Source: Dreissena polymorpha
Lineage: Eukaryota; Mollusca; Bivalvia; Myida; Dreissenidae
DNA: 64,000 bases
Direction: 5' to 3'
Assembly (NCBI RefSeq): GCF_020536995.1
Contig: NC_068365.1
Span: forward strand, 39,110,833-39,174,832
Shown here in pieces: positions 11,844 through 23,444 of this stretch. Each line of letters opens with the position of its first letter. Position 1 is the stretch's first letter. A program made the position numbers and the translations under genes. The notes beneath the pieces are model-generated. The model was not told where the DNA came from. It did not search any database and saw only the letters and a program-made list of their open reading frames with translations.

Positions 11844-14800
11844 ATGCTATTAAGGAAAAAATATCGGAAGAACCAATGGAGTGTGAGACAGACAATAGGT
11901 TCGTCTACAAGAGTTGGTTTCAGAATATCCCTTCGCCGTAGCATTTTGACTTGTCCATCCCTTAGCTGTCCAAAAGATCCCAGAACTTTGATTTGTATAA
12001 TATGTGGTAATGTAGAACAAAAAAGGAACCGGGACAAATACAGAATCTGCGAGTATGGTAGTGCTGAGAAATTTGTCAACGCTGCAATACACTTACAGGA
12101 TGAAGTTTTCACAAGAGTGGCTGATCGTCTGAGCAACAACCAAGAGGAATGTATAAAGTCAGTCATCTCTGCAGACCTATACTGCCGCATGTCAGATCTA
12201 CCTACGAAAATTTGACCGTAACCTTAAATTTACTGATCATGTCAAACCGGATATTAACAACATCAAGCGTGTACTCTTCAATCGCACCCTTCCTTATATT
12301 GACAGTCTTCTGGAAAAGGGTGAATGTTGCACTATGAGTGATATTGTAGAGTTTGCATTAAGTTTGTTAGAAGAAGGTGAAGTGCTTACAAGTACATTCC
12401 TTAACCGTGATATGAAGCAGCTGATTATCAGTCATTATGGACATTTGGTCACAATATCGCCCAAAAGTAGGGTCAACGAATCTGACATCATTGTTCATCT
12501 GATATAAGCGCTCCTGACATAGTGATCAAACTGAAGAATTAGGACATTATGCAGGAAGATGGTGCCCAGTAAAGAAAAGTTCTCAAGGACGTTGATTGTG
12601 GCCTACAAGAAGAAACAGAAACCTGGTTAAGAGACCATAAGAGTACACACCTACGTTGCCTATTCCAGATGATTGTCTTCATCAGTCATAGTGGATTGAC
12701 GCAAACACCATTGCATATGATGCTTGGCCACACAATTTATGAAAGAGATCGCAGCAGGAGCCTTCTCACTGCTTTCAACAGAATTGGTGCATGTTCAATT
12801 TATCAAACCATCAGATCTGCCCACATTCTTCTTGCTAGCTATGCCGTAAACTGCCCAAAACATGGAGAAACCCCAATACCCAGTACTTTCACCAAATAGG
12901 ACTACATTATGGCTGGAATGGACAATTCGGACTTTGCTGACAAATCATTAATACCTGGTACAGATGGTTCACATTATGCTCCCCTAGTGGATTTCAAGAT
13001 GCCATAGTGAATAGGCCCCTTTCCAACCCCAGTTTCCACTACAGGAATAAGTCGTGCACATCCAATTCTGAAGACAAAGCTACCATGTCAAAAGGTACCT
13101 CCCCATATCAAGCCAATAGTTAGACCAGCCTTATCACAACATATGTTGCTGCATCCTGAAACTAAGCAGGCTACGTTGCTTAATACACAAACTGCCGGGA
13201 ATGTAGCCACAAAGTGTGAATTCACAATAAGTGTTTTGCGCAATGGTTCAGAAATAGAAAATCCTCATATCTGGGCCGCCTTTTCTATGCTTGTTTCTTC
13301 TATGTGGTGCCGATGATGAGTGTTGGCTTCCTACCTGTTATACCAAGACCCATCATTGAGCGTGCTACAGTCAGACATTGCCTCACTTATTTTTAGAGTG
13401 TGCAAATACAATTAAATCAGGATTCGCTGGCAATATTGTGCGATGAGGGTTTGTTTGCTCTTGCAGCAGACATTTACCTACATGAAACGAAAAGTTTAGC
13501 GACCTCTTTGTTTGTATGGGCCCTTTCCATTGGATACGTGTTCTGCTTAGATGTCAGGGCAAACGTCTGCGAGGCTCTGGCCTAAATGACGCATTGATAG
13601 AATATTGGTTGTTTGGATCAGGTGAGATAGAGCCAGTGTTCAACGGCAGCCATTATGTACGGGCCCTCACTGGTATGCTGATGGTGGAGGACTTAATTCA
13701 TAAACTGGAATGGCAAGCTTTTTGGACACATCAGGACAAGGCTACATAACCAGTCCTGGAGCAGATGAAGGAATTGCAAAACATGCTTGTTGCCAATGAA
13801 CGCTGTCCAGAGCAGTTTGAGGTAATTTAGGGGCAGATGGAATTATTGCAAAGACCTTCGTATGTTTCAGAAAGAATGTGAGGCTAAGTCTGAGCTTTGC
13901 AAATGTTTTGGTGTTTGGTTGCAGTAAGTGTCCATCTTCAAAAATGCAGTAGTCTCTGACAGAGAAGGAAACTGGAATCCGCATGTAGCTACCATTGAAG
14001 ATTCAATGCAAATATTTGCTGAATATGACTTTCTTAACTACTTGCGTTACGGTTCATAGTACCTTGCACAAATAAAGGTAATGGAGTTCACACATCCTGA
14101 GCTTTATCGGCGCTTTTCCATTAGTCAATGAGTTGTTCGGGACCGCCCAGGCTAGTTTTGCAGTGTTGCAGGTGATATGAAGGTTGAGCAGACTATTCAG
14201 AGAGTATCAAAGAGTCCAGGCCACTATGTTGTAGGAGAGACATGCAATGCTGGTGCAGTAGCACAATTTGAGCTTTTGTTCCATGAGATAGGGTCCATCA
14301 CCAGCCTCCTCAATCATCTTACCACCAACAAGCCGATGGATCACACAGAATGTCATCTTCAGCATTCGCCGAACGCCACTCGTCGTCACTCGTTAAACCA
14401 CAATGTAGATATGTTGTTGGACAATGTGCTGGAACGTTAGAACATATACACAGTGACGGTCAATGGTCCCGTTCCACTACACAATTAACTGACAAAACTG
14501 GCTGTTGACAAAGAGGTTGCTGTACGGCTTCTCAAATGTATTGAAAATGGTGAAGGTGTTAACCGCGCATACAGGCAGGAGAGAATAGTTGAGAAAGCCA
14601 AAAAAATCAGTTCCACCATTTCAAAAAGAAAGCTTCCCAAGTTCACTAACCATCTTAAACAGTAAGTATTGATATCAAAAGCTATTTTTAAAGAACGGAA
14701 AGCACCGTCATCCAAAGATATGGCAGATGCAAAGAGGAGCATGGACATTGCAAAGGAACGAGGCATGTCCCTCAAGCAGATAATATCGCATGATTTGATT

Positions 14801-15830
14801 TCTCCATCTCCATTATTTGATGGTGACCTCCAATCCCATGATAATAAGTCAAAACTTATTGGGGAGATTGAATCTAGACTGGACATCAATAAATGTAGTC
14901 GGGAATCTCTTCTTCCACTCATGTCATTATGGACTTCATGTCTTAGATGGACAGATGCCACTTGCACAATTTTCCACTCTGGGTATTGCAATCAATGCTG
15001 TCATCAACCCAGCGTCAAGTATATGTGAGGGGCCAGAGTACATTCATCTTGTACTAGACTCATACGTTAAAATGTCTTTAAAGGAAGGTGAACGGTTGCG
15101 GCGCGGAGACAAAGCAACAAGTATTGCAATAATTGGCATGAGCAGAGACACACCAATCCCACAAAAACTTAATACATTCTGGGCATCCGAGGAAATAAGC
15201 GTAATCTTCAACTATTGGTTAGGGATATAATGCGCAATGATGTATGTACCAAACCTTGCATTGCAAGTTCAGTTGTCTCTGACAATGAAGATCTTCCAGC
15301 AATTAAGTTTGGTAACGAAGTCATTCCTGAACTGTTAAACTGGATTGAGGAGGTCGATGCCAGGGTAGTGGCTCATGTTGAGTGGTCTGCTTATATCAAA
15401 CAGTGTCAAAGAGTTGTTGTGATGTCAAACGACACTGACAGCTTTGTATAATTGCTTCACTTCACTCCATATTTTCAGACACTCGGTATGAAAGAAATAT
15501 GGCAGCAGTATGGTACTGGTGAGAAGCGTCGAATGCTTCCGTTGAATCGGGCAATTTCTCGGCTTGGGACACCGCTGGCATAGACAATGATAAAGGCTCA
15601 CATATTGACAGACGACGACTGCATGAGTAAAGTGGGAACCAAGCATACAGCTGTGACCTCTGACCCGGTACATTTTTAATGAATTTTGGAGATACCTTGT
15701 CAAAGCAGGACGAAACATTCGCAGAAAAGCATCTGGTACGCGACTGGGCAGGGACCAGATCGACGACAACTGCGGAAACATTGGACTATCTCATACCATC
15801 TGCATGTGGGTTTGAGATCCCGCTCAAAGT
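11844..15830 (+). pseudogene. Broken copy of a multi-copy invertebrate protein family of unknown function
   Basis: Fragments in different frames read in order along the + strand and together resemble one large protein family that I recognise from bivalves but cannot name. The N-terminal part has CIICGNVEQKRNRDKYRICE, a Cys-pair motif, followed by FTRVADRL and SADLYC. The middle has DYIMAGMDNSDFADKS (about 12900-12945) and VRALTGMLMVEDLIHKLEWQ (about 13650-13710). The C-terminal part has EVDARVVAHVEWSAYIKQCQ followed by VVVMSNDTDSF, a PIN/XPG-like acidic pattern, then GMKEIWQQYGTGEKRRMLPL (about 15490-15545). The copy is interrupted many times and cannot make the protein. High copy number suggests a mobile or selfish origin, but no ends or transposase signature are visible, so the family stays unassigned. 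Confidence 0.55.
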
Positions 15831-18280
15831 AGTATTTTTCCAACGAATGTAAAAATTTTCAATTTACTAGTCACTCGTCTATGAGTACAACATGCGTTAA
15901 TTATCTAAATGTGCCAATATTACGTAAACGTGCACAACAATATTGTTATTGAATTGATACGTAAAAATTGTCACATAAAAGTTAATAAACTGGCTTTTAC
16001 TGTCCAAGGTCAACTCAAGGTCGTTCATGTATCATATGACCTTTTAATTGGCCTTTCCGGGTAAATTACCCTTAACCCTACATATCTAACAAGACCTCTC
16101 ATACCTGAGTTCTTACCAAAAAATACATAATTCGGAGGTAAACCATTTGATTTTACTCCAAAAGGCAATATTTTTTCTTTTTCAACATGGCCGTCGGCGG
16201 CCATATTGGATTTTGGTATTTGAGGCTCCTGGCAGGGTGACGGACAAGCAATTCGGTGATTTATCATGTATAAGGACTAATTAAATCATATCAAGCGAGA
16301 AAATGTCCCAACACAATTTTGCAAACGGGACTTCATACCTAGCCCTGCACTATGAATAAATAAGTGTGAATGTTTGAGTTTAATGTTCAATCTTGAAGAT
16401 GGAAGTATTTAACGTTCACTCTAGAAGAAAGAGAAAAGTGTGAACGTTTGATTCTCTTGAAGTCTCCAACACGTTTGTTGCGATGATCTTGAAGTGGATT
16501 GTGTCTGATACCACTGAACTGGTTACACATCACTGATTTATTGATAAAAGTCTCATCCGTAAACTTTATTAATATTAAGTTAAAAACAAGAGTTCCTTTC
16601 AAAATAGCACTTACATGTACACAAAGTACAAGAAATTCACAGGTTTAAACACAATACAGTCACTGCTGTGAACAGTATCTGTGATAATTACAATTCACTG
16701 CCTATTTCAGTTTCACTGACTATAAATATATATTGATAAAAATATTGTCCAGATTACTGAAACTGTTTACATGTACTTAAAAAATCAACTGCATACTGAT
16801 TCCAAATACTAATCTATCTGGTAACTCACTGGTTTTCACAAGTCACTGTTGCTGTTATTTAAATGACAAGTCTATAATATATCACTGGGGTCTCCATTGT
16901 AACTCTTTGGGTGTTACCGACTTATGAAAATAATTGACAATCAAGTCATGAGTTCACGTTTACTTTCGTTTAATCATTATGAAACCAGTGTTCATTCATA
17001 ATATCACATACACAGTTAGATTCCTGGTTCCAGTCTTTACTCGTAAAAAAATAACAAACCAATATACATTTTAATAATAATATAAATACCACGTATTTCC
17101 TGAGATATATAAATATATATAAATTATATATTCAAAAAGAGCACATATATGTATGTCAATATATGAAAAACAATCATAATGACCTTCCATCATCAAGATG
17201 ACCTTGGCTTGTATCATCAATATGACCTTGTATGCCAAACCCATTATTTTAGCATAAAAGAAATGGTTTTCAAAAAGGTCAAGAAACACATATAAACAAT
17301 ATTAAAATACCTTTAAAACAATAATAAAGAACATGAAAAGGACAGTTCATTACTTACAGAGTATGTGGTACTCTCGACTCGTTCGCACTGAATCCTTCCA
17401 ACTTTTCTCTCCTTTGTTATGTGTAGTGACTGCTGTAATATGATGTTGTTAGCATGCGAAACGTGTATATAATCATTTGTATTGTGACAGCCTGTTTTAC
17501 ATTAATATTCTAAGATTTAAAAATGGCGCTTGGTTTCAATTCAACACCGGCATAAAATCAATAGCAAATTCATCCGAGTTTCCAACATTAGCAACACAAC
17601 TAACAATCTGACAACATACCTTAGATATCCATATTCCTAATTCAAAGTATATATGAGTTTTATGTCCATTAATGACACGGATATTTCAAGATGAAAATTC
17701 TCAAACTAAAACAAATGCATTCTTCTACAAGCTAACCGACTTCCGCCGAAAAATGCTATTCTCACACCTCAACATATTTTCGGTACGATTCAGGTTGCAA
17801 TACACTAAAAGTTCAACTGGTAACATAATAATAACATGTAAAAACATTTAAATAAATATAAAACCGTGTATTAAAAAGATCATCTATTCATAAAAATAAT
17901 CATAATATATGTCAAAGGGTGTAAATAACGTTTTCAACTAGATAGATAGTATAGAAGTAGAAAAAGTAATTTAGGTAATTTATTCGAGCGTAAATGTGCT
18001 TGAAGTTGAATCTACCCTTCCTTGAATCTTCCCGCCTTGTTGCACGAGCCGCGTAACGACACAATGCACAAAGAAATCGAACATGCAAGATCGACGTTTA
18101 TTGTTGCACTAAAATAATATCCATTTTTAGGCTAAGAGTGTAAACATACAGGTAAATACAATAATTTTACAACTGTCTTTGTAAACCATTCGAGATTGAA
18201 TGTTTCATTGTATTTCAAATATGTTTTTTTTTTAATTTTCAGAAATTTCGCGCTCATCATACCGCCATTGCTTTGTCTTG
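15831..18280. other. Intergenic, nothing recognised
   Basis: AT-rich, with no exon-like frames or RNA genes seen. A small GC palindrome (ATGGCCGTCGGCGGCCAT) lies near 16187-16204. A block near 17870-17910 resembles one near 27475-27520 over about 40 bp. Confidence 0.35.
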
Positions 18281-18291
18281 TATGTCGTATA

Positions 18292-18295
18292 TTAA

Positions 18296-18342
<47 letters not shown>

Positions 18343-18343
18343 G
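18292..18343. repeat. (ATT)n microsatellite
   Basis: About 17 ATT units in an almost pure run. A second, shorter ATT run lies at about 18635-18655. The two bracket the dispersed repeat at 18344-18634. Confidence 0.9.
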
Positions 18344-18634
18344 GTCGGCTGTTTTCGGAGAAAACCCGAGGTATTGTCACAGCCAGCTCGTCGTTCGCCG
18401 TCCGTCGTGCTAAAACCTTGACATTTTGCTCTAAAATTAAAGTGCTTCCACCTACAACTTTGAAACTTCATATGCAGATGCAACTTGATGAGTTCTACAC
18501 GCCACTCCCATTTTTTGGTCACTAGGTCAAAGGTCAAGGTCACTGTGACCTCTAAAAAAATGATTTGACAAGCTTTAATTTATTAAAAACTGCACCCTCA
18601 GCAGAGCATTGGCCCCTGTTATGTGGTGCTCTTG
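18344..18634. repeat. Dispersed non-coding repeat bracketed by ATT runs
   Basis: Contains TTGAAACTTCATATGCAGAT, GGTCACTAGGTCAAAGGTCA and AGGTCACTGTGACCTC, blocks typical of a repeat widespread in bivalves. It lies between two ATT runs, as expected for an element that inserts into or ends in a simple repeat. No coding frame belongs to it. Confidence 0.45.
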
Positions 18635-18659
18635 TTATTATTATTATTATTATTATGAT

Positions 18660-19490
18660 TATTAATACTAATTGTATTATCATTATTTTTATCATTAACA
18701 TTATTATTTAACATTAATTGTTTTGTTATGTACAGGGATTTATTAATTTAAATCCCATTCAATATTGTCAGACAAAGAACGATGACACGCGCAAAACGTG
18801 ATGTTAGGCCAAATGGTGTTCAGTGCATTTTGGTAGAAATGTTATAAGAGATTGGCAAAGCTACAGAGGTTACGTGTGTACAATAAACTGTTTTGGTATC
18901 ATTGCTTCTCGACTTTGACACACAGTTAGCAGGAAGTTGTCAAAATGATACATCCTTATTAATATCCCTATTTTAGCATAAAATATTTATTTTGTGTAGC
19001 AACAAAGCAAATTTTGAAATTGTTTTTAATAGTAATTTATTGTTACCCTAATTCGTATAAACAGTTTTTAACAATGCATTACATGTTCATGATAAAACAA
19101 GTGTCCGTTTAGACTGAATTAAACATGCGAGGTATTAACAGGTGAATCAACTTAATAATAGACCTTTTTTGAAGATAAGACGCCTCGCGTGGTTTGTCAA
19201 GCACCTGACAATCATAATGGAGCCAATAAGGGCCACCCATAACCACAAAAACGTGTAATTATTACACTTGAGCTGTTGTTAAAACAATCGTGTTTTAATA
19301 TAGGTTTTAATAAGTTTGTGTTACGATCAGATGTATACATTCAATAATGACAAACATGTATAATGGTTGATAATGTGTATAAAAAACGCTCATGCTAATT
19401 GTGCTTTCAAAGTGCCGAATGTACATTATATGCACAAGATAAGAGAAGTTACAATATAATACGTTCTGCAAATTCATATCGTTCTGCCGC
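18660..19490. other. Intergenic, nothing recognised
   Basis: AT-rich, with no exon-like frame or RNA gene. Confidence 0.35.
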
Positions 19491-19498
19491 CGTCATCC

Positions 19499-19718
19499 TC
19501 AGCATCCTAGTCCTAACTCATTAGCAACTTCAGGAGCGTATTGCTCTCCTTGTTGTCCGTTGTCCATTCCCTCTCGTTGCCATGATGATGGTGTTTGCTG
19601 AACGTGATCTGTGGTTTCTCCTGTCGGTTTTGTCCGGGTCTGGCCTGCGGGGCGGGATTCTGTCTGCGTGATGAATTGCCATTTTTTACGACTGAAGTGT
19701 CGATTACCTCTACCTGGG
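19499..19718 (-). CDS. Possible last exon of an unrecognised gene
   Basis: On the minus strand a stretch less AT-rich than its surroundings follows an acceptor-like TATATATTTTCCCAG. It is open in two frames, one reading NPAPQARPGQNRQEKPQ and ending in LLKLLMS. A similar low-complexity, Arg/Lys-rich stretch lies at about 20090-20221 (GRPARTDVTSAPKEESSRKN). Both could be 3' exons of the B-box/NHL gene next door or of another gene. I recognise neither. Confidence 0.2.
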
Positions 19719-19892
19719 AAAATATATATAAACCTATCAATTGCCGGATAAACATCATGAAGTAACCATAACAACTTTTGTATTTACAACGTACACCTGG
19801 TAAAATTAGTTTATAAGTTACAATGTATTGTATTCAGCACAATGATCAACATAAACACATCAAGCACTTAAAAACTTGCATAATATGTGCAA

Positions 19893-20091
19893 AACAGCCG
19901 GTAAGTCCATTAACAGCTGACCTTTATGCGTTCACACATCAGATTGAAATGACTAGCCGGTAAATCCCTAAACAAACAAGCAATCTGACTTGTATGCGTT
20001 CACACATCAGATTGAAATAACCAGCCGGTAAATCCATAAACAGACAAGCCATCTGACCATTATGCGTTCACACATCAGATTGAAATGACCC
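19893..20091. repeat. Three tandem copies of a ~65 bp repeat
   Basis: Each copy begins AGCCGGTAA (19899, 19954 and 20022) and ends GCGTTCACACATCAGATTGA. They lie between the two possible 3' exons on the minus strand. No known function. Confidence 0.75.
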
Positions 20092-20643
20092 CGTAAGAGA
20101 CGTGGTCTGCGACTGGAGCTGATAGAGCTTCCTGCGACGGTCCTTTTTATTTTTCCTGCTCGATTCTTCCTTCGGTGCGCTGGTCACATCAGTCCTAGCA
20201 GGCCGTCCATATTTTAATTTTCTACAAATAGTGTAAACAGTATTAAAAAGATCAATATTTTTTCCAATGAAATAAACTAAAACTACTTCATACTTTAAAT
20301 AAATTGTCATATTTTAAAGTCATTGTTCACTATGCATATCTTACATGTATGAAGCAATGAAAGACAAAAAATAGCGTAAGCGTCATGTAGATGTATATCT
20401 ATGTACACATTAAAATTGTTCTATCTATGTACACACTCCAAAATAGTCCTGTCATTTTATACACAGCTTATGACAATGTTTTCATTAAAAGACAATACTG
20501 AAATAATTGTTATAACAACATCACACATAATATCTTAGACAAAATTGTATAAGCTTATAACAATGTGTAGACAAATTATTTGTGTCTGAAAGTACAAACA
20601 CAATGTTGTATTGTATAGCAACACATTGTCATTTAAATACCAG

Positions 20644-21029
20644 TCACTTATTTACATTATTATATACATGTACAAACTTTTCCACTCTTAACACCAGGAT
20701 GCTGTCCCACCGCTTCCCCACAATTATGGAAGATGTGGTGCTGCTGTAGCAGACTGACCAAGGTTCCCTAACTCCATCCCGCTTCTCTGTAACCAGAGTG
20801 GCCAGCTTCCTATGCCCCTTACTTTTCACCTGAAGTATAGTGCTGGAATAGGTTCCACAGACCAGCGCCTGGCCTGCAGGAGTCACATGGATTCCGCGTG
20901 GGTGTAGTAGTTCTGGGTCTGTAAATGTAGCCAGGAGTATTCCATCCCTGGCAAGGTTGAGAAGCGTGTGCTGGAAGTAGCTTGTTATGTTCCGCTTGTC
21001 TCCTGTGGGACTCACAGCACAACTGTATA
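20644..21029 (-). CDS. B-box/NHL-like gene, exon 3 (C-terminal propeller repeats)
   Basis: The acceptor TTTTGCAG ends at 21030, and the exon continues the frame of exon 2 so that the join reads NEYT-VYSCAVSPTGDKRN. It then encodes NHL-like beta-propeller blades: GILLATFTDPELLHPRGIHV, followed by TPAGQALVCG, then KLATLVTEKRDGVREPWSVC. The stop is at 20644-20646. In complete bivalve TRIM-like relatives this stretch is the last part of the propeller, so the C-terminus seems whole. Confidence 0.65.
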
Positions 21030-21939
21030 CTGCAAAACGGAGTAACATCAAGATATTAAATTCCTGTAAATATTAAATAATCCTAATAACCAGAATGAAT
21101 TCATATTGTATTATATTTGTGATGTTATAAATAAGCATTTACACATGTGAAATATATGCATTTAAGCCAGTATAATAAATAGTTTAGTTTGACATTAAGG
21201 TTCTGTATCAGTTTTATTGTGTAAAATTTGACATGTTGATATGCGTTGATTAGTTAGAAATGAAGTGTAGCACAATCACACGGATGGAAATAAATACACA
21301 ATAAAAATAATAGGTATCTGTCAGGGTGTAAACTGATGTAACAATATGCAGCAATAATAGATTTCCTATACACGTATACGTGTTTCGATATGCCGAAGCT
21401 TTCGTTATACTACGTGAGAGTTTCTCAGTAAGCCTATACACTTATACATAATTACAATGCATTGACATACAATTCAAAATTAAGGCAGACACGTTACATA
21501 AATGTACATGTCTTTTAATATGTAGATGTGTTTGTTATGTGTTTATACTAAGAAAATACTTGTTCAAATAAACCATTATTGAAACTTTTCTATCTAGTTC
21601 TTCTTCTCCGGGTAAAAACACCAAGTGGTTGCAATGATAATTAGTGTTTGAAAATAAAGCTTACAATTTCTTAAAATTCAAGAGTATAAAACCATACAGT
21701 GCTTTTCAACAATATTAATTATAACACCTACTGGACATGTTTCTGACAATAACCAACTATGAAGAACAGGACAGGAAATGTATCTTTCATCGTTACTCAG
21801 TTTCTAGTTATAGATATGTCATGTAATCACAGCCAATATAGAGGATTGCTCATGTGTCATTCAACACATAAGTAGATTTACAATGACTTTATAATACATA
21901 GTACCAATGCCATCAGAATGAATTTACCATGATTCTTAC
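21030..21939 (-). other. Intron 2 of the B-box/NHL-like gene
   Basis: On the minus strand the donor is GGTAAGAATC (exon end 21940) and the acceptor is TTTTGCAG at 21030. The splice keeps the frame (phase 1). The interior is AT-rich; I see nothing else in it. Confidence 0.6.
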
Positions 21940-22923
21940 CCGTATATTCATTTTCTGTATTCTCGTATACTTTGTTGGCTAGTTTCCCACTAAGTGAGTA
22001 CCTGTTCAGTGCAGTGCCAGAGGAAATGTACAGGTCACCCTGTTGGTGGGCAATGTCTATACATGTATGTTGAACCTGAAACTTTCTATCTGGCATCAGC
22101 TGGTTCTGGCAGACTTCGATAAAGAGGGCCTCATGTGTGTTCCTACAACCGTACACAGCCACTGCAACCTCACTGGATGTGATCTGACATATGCTGTGTG
22201 GACAAGCATTCGCATTCCAGTGACTCACCAACTGGTACTTTTGGTTCAGCAGCTTAACTTTGTTATTGCTGAAGTCTGCAATCAGGACCTGTCCATCCTG
22301 TAGAGCACATATGGCTTTGATCCTGCATGCGTGTGAATCATTTGGCAATTGCATATTGTACTCAAACTTCTTTTTTACTGTGAATACCTGGTTTGTAAAG
22401 TTGTGGTTCAAATATGGTTCAGACTGTTGTATTGTTTCCTCACATTGTTTGCAGGCTATAAAATACAGTTCCGGTTTACCCAGTGCTTGCTGTATGGATA
22501 CATGGAGTTGTACCAATTCATCGTGAAGCCTGATGCTGATGTTTCTCATACTCGTGAGAGGAGCTAGCTTGAGTGTCAGCTCTTCTTTCTCTTCTTTAAC
22601 AGTGCTTTTCTCAAAACTGGCTAATAAAATCTTGATTTTTTTCACGCATTTCATTGGGTGCGTTTTGCAAATGTTTATGTGTTTTATGCACTGTGCCGTT
22701 TTCATATTCGAGTAAAAATGATGTTATATTCAGACGCATGCCATCTACCATTAGCTTCTCATGTTCATTGTATGAAACCTTTAGAGACTTTATTCTGTCG
22801 TCTTGGTAGGTCTGAAACTGTTTAATTTGTGAAAGAGTACTTTGCGTTCTGACAGACAGATTATTGAAGTCGGTTGTCTTCTTTCTGGTAGCCTCAGTTA
22901 TTGTAATGACTTGAAAACACAGG
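21940..22923 (-). CDS. B-box/NHL-like gene, exon 2 (coiled coil and propeller start)
   Basis: The acceptor ATGTTTCAG precedes 22923 and continues exon 1 in frame as AELSH-SLCFQVITITEA. The first third is a coiled coil (NNLSVRTQSTLSQIKQFQTY, then DDRIKSLKVSYNEHEKLMVD). The last two thirds are the linker and first propeller blades (CRIKAICALQDGQVLIADFS, ITSSEVAVAVYGC, IAHQQGDLYISSGTALNRYS). The coiled-coil frame and the propeller frame differ by one base; the change falls between about 22570 and 22705. With the shortened second B-box in exon 1, this suggests a pseudogene or a recently damaged paralogue of a TRIM56/TRIM71-like bivalve family. Confidence 0.6.
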
Positions 22924-23148
22924 CTGAAACATACACACCATATTTTAGTAAATCCTCAGAATTTTATTATTATCATTGTTTAATTTTCATATAAAAACAT
23001 ATAGGACAACGACGTTTGCATACATACATTTATTAAACACAATACGAAAGTTAATATGAATGACCATTTACTTTTTTATATTTTTATTTCTGAGTGGACA
23101 AAAATTAATATTATTTGTACTGGTACAAACTCAGTAATAATCACTTAC

Positions 23149-23444
23149 CTGTGACTAAGCTCAGCACATTTAGAGTATTTTTTCATCCTTGTGTATGTTA
23201 CATGTTCCATCTTCTTCGAAAGTGGCCACTTCAGTATTTTTCCCTTTCCATAAGGAGATTTTTTATAAAACAACCAACCATGCTGTATATGGGAGTGAAT
23301 ACATGTTTTACAAAAGTATTTAAGACATGTTTTACAGTAAAAATCTGCATTTATTTGTACAGATCGTTCTTCGCAGATTGTGCAACAATAATATTTAACC
23401 GCATCAGAATTCTCGAACACTATATAAGGTAAAGACGTCGCCAT
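23149..23444 (-). CDS. B-box/NHL-like gene, exon 1 (B-box zinc finger)
   Basis: Starts MATSLPYIVFENSDAVKYYC. Residues about 20-52 carry a B-box-type zinc pattern (CTICEERSVQINADFYCKTC, then LKYFCKTCIHSH). Relatives have a second B-box after PLSKKME with several Cys and His residues; here only VTYTRMKKYSKCAELSHR remains, so most of the second B-box is gone. The donor is CAG-GTAAGTG with the exon end at 23149. The family is a TRIM-like group without a RING that is expanded in bivalves; ligand and partner are unknown. Confidence 0.65.

Noticed and set aside
17870-17920. Repeat shared with 27475-27525
   Set aside because: Only about 40 bp of AT-rich similarity; could be chance or a very old repeat.
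18132-18525. Poly-Asn / poly-Leu open frames
   Set aside because: Produced by the (ATT)n microsatellite.
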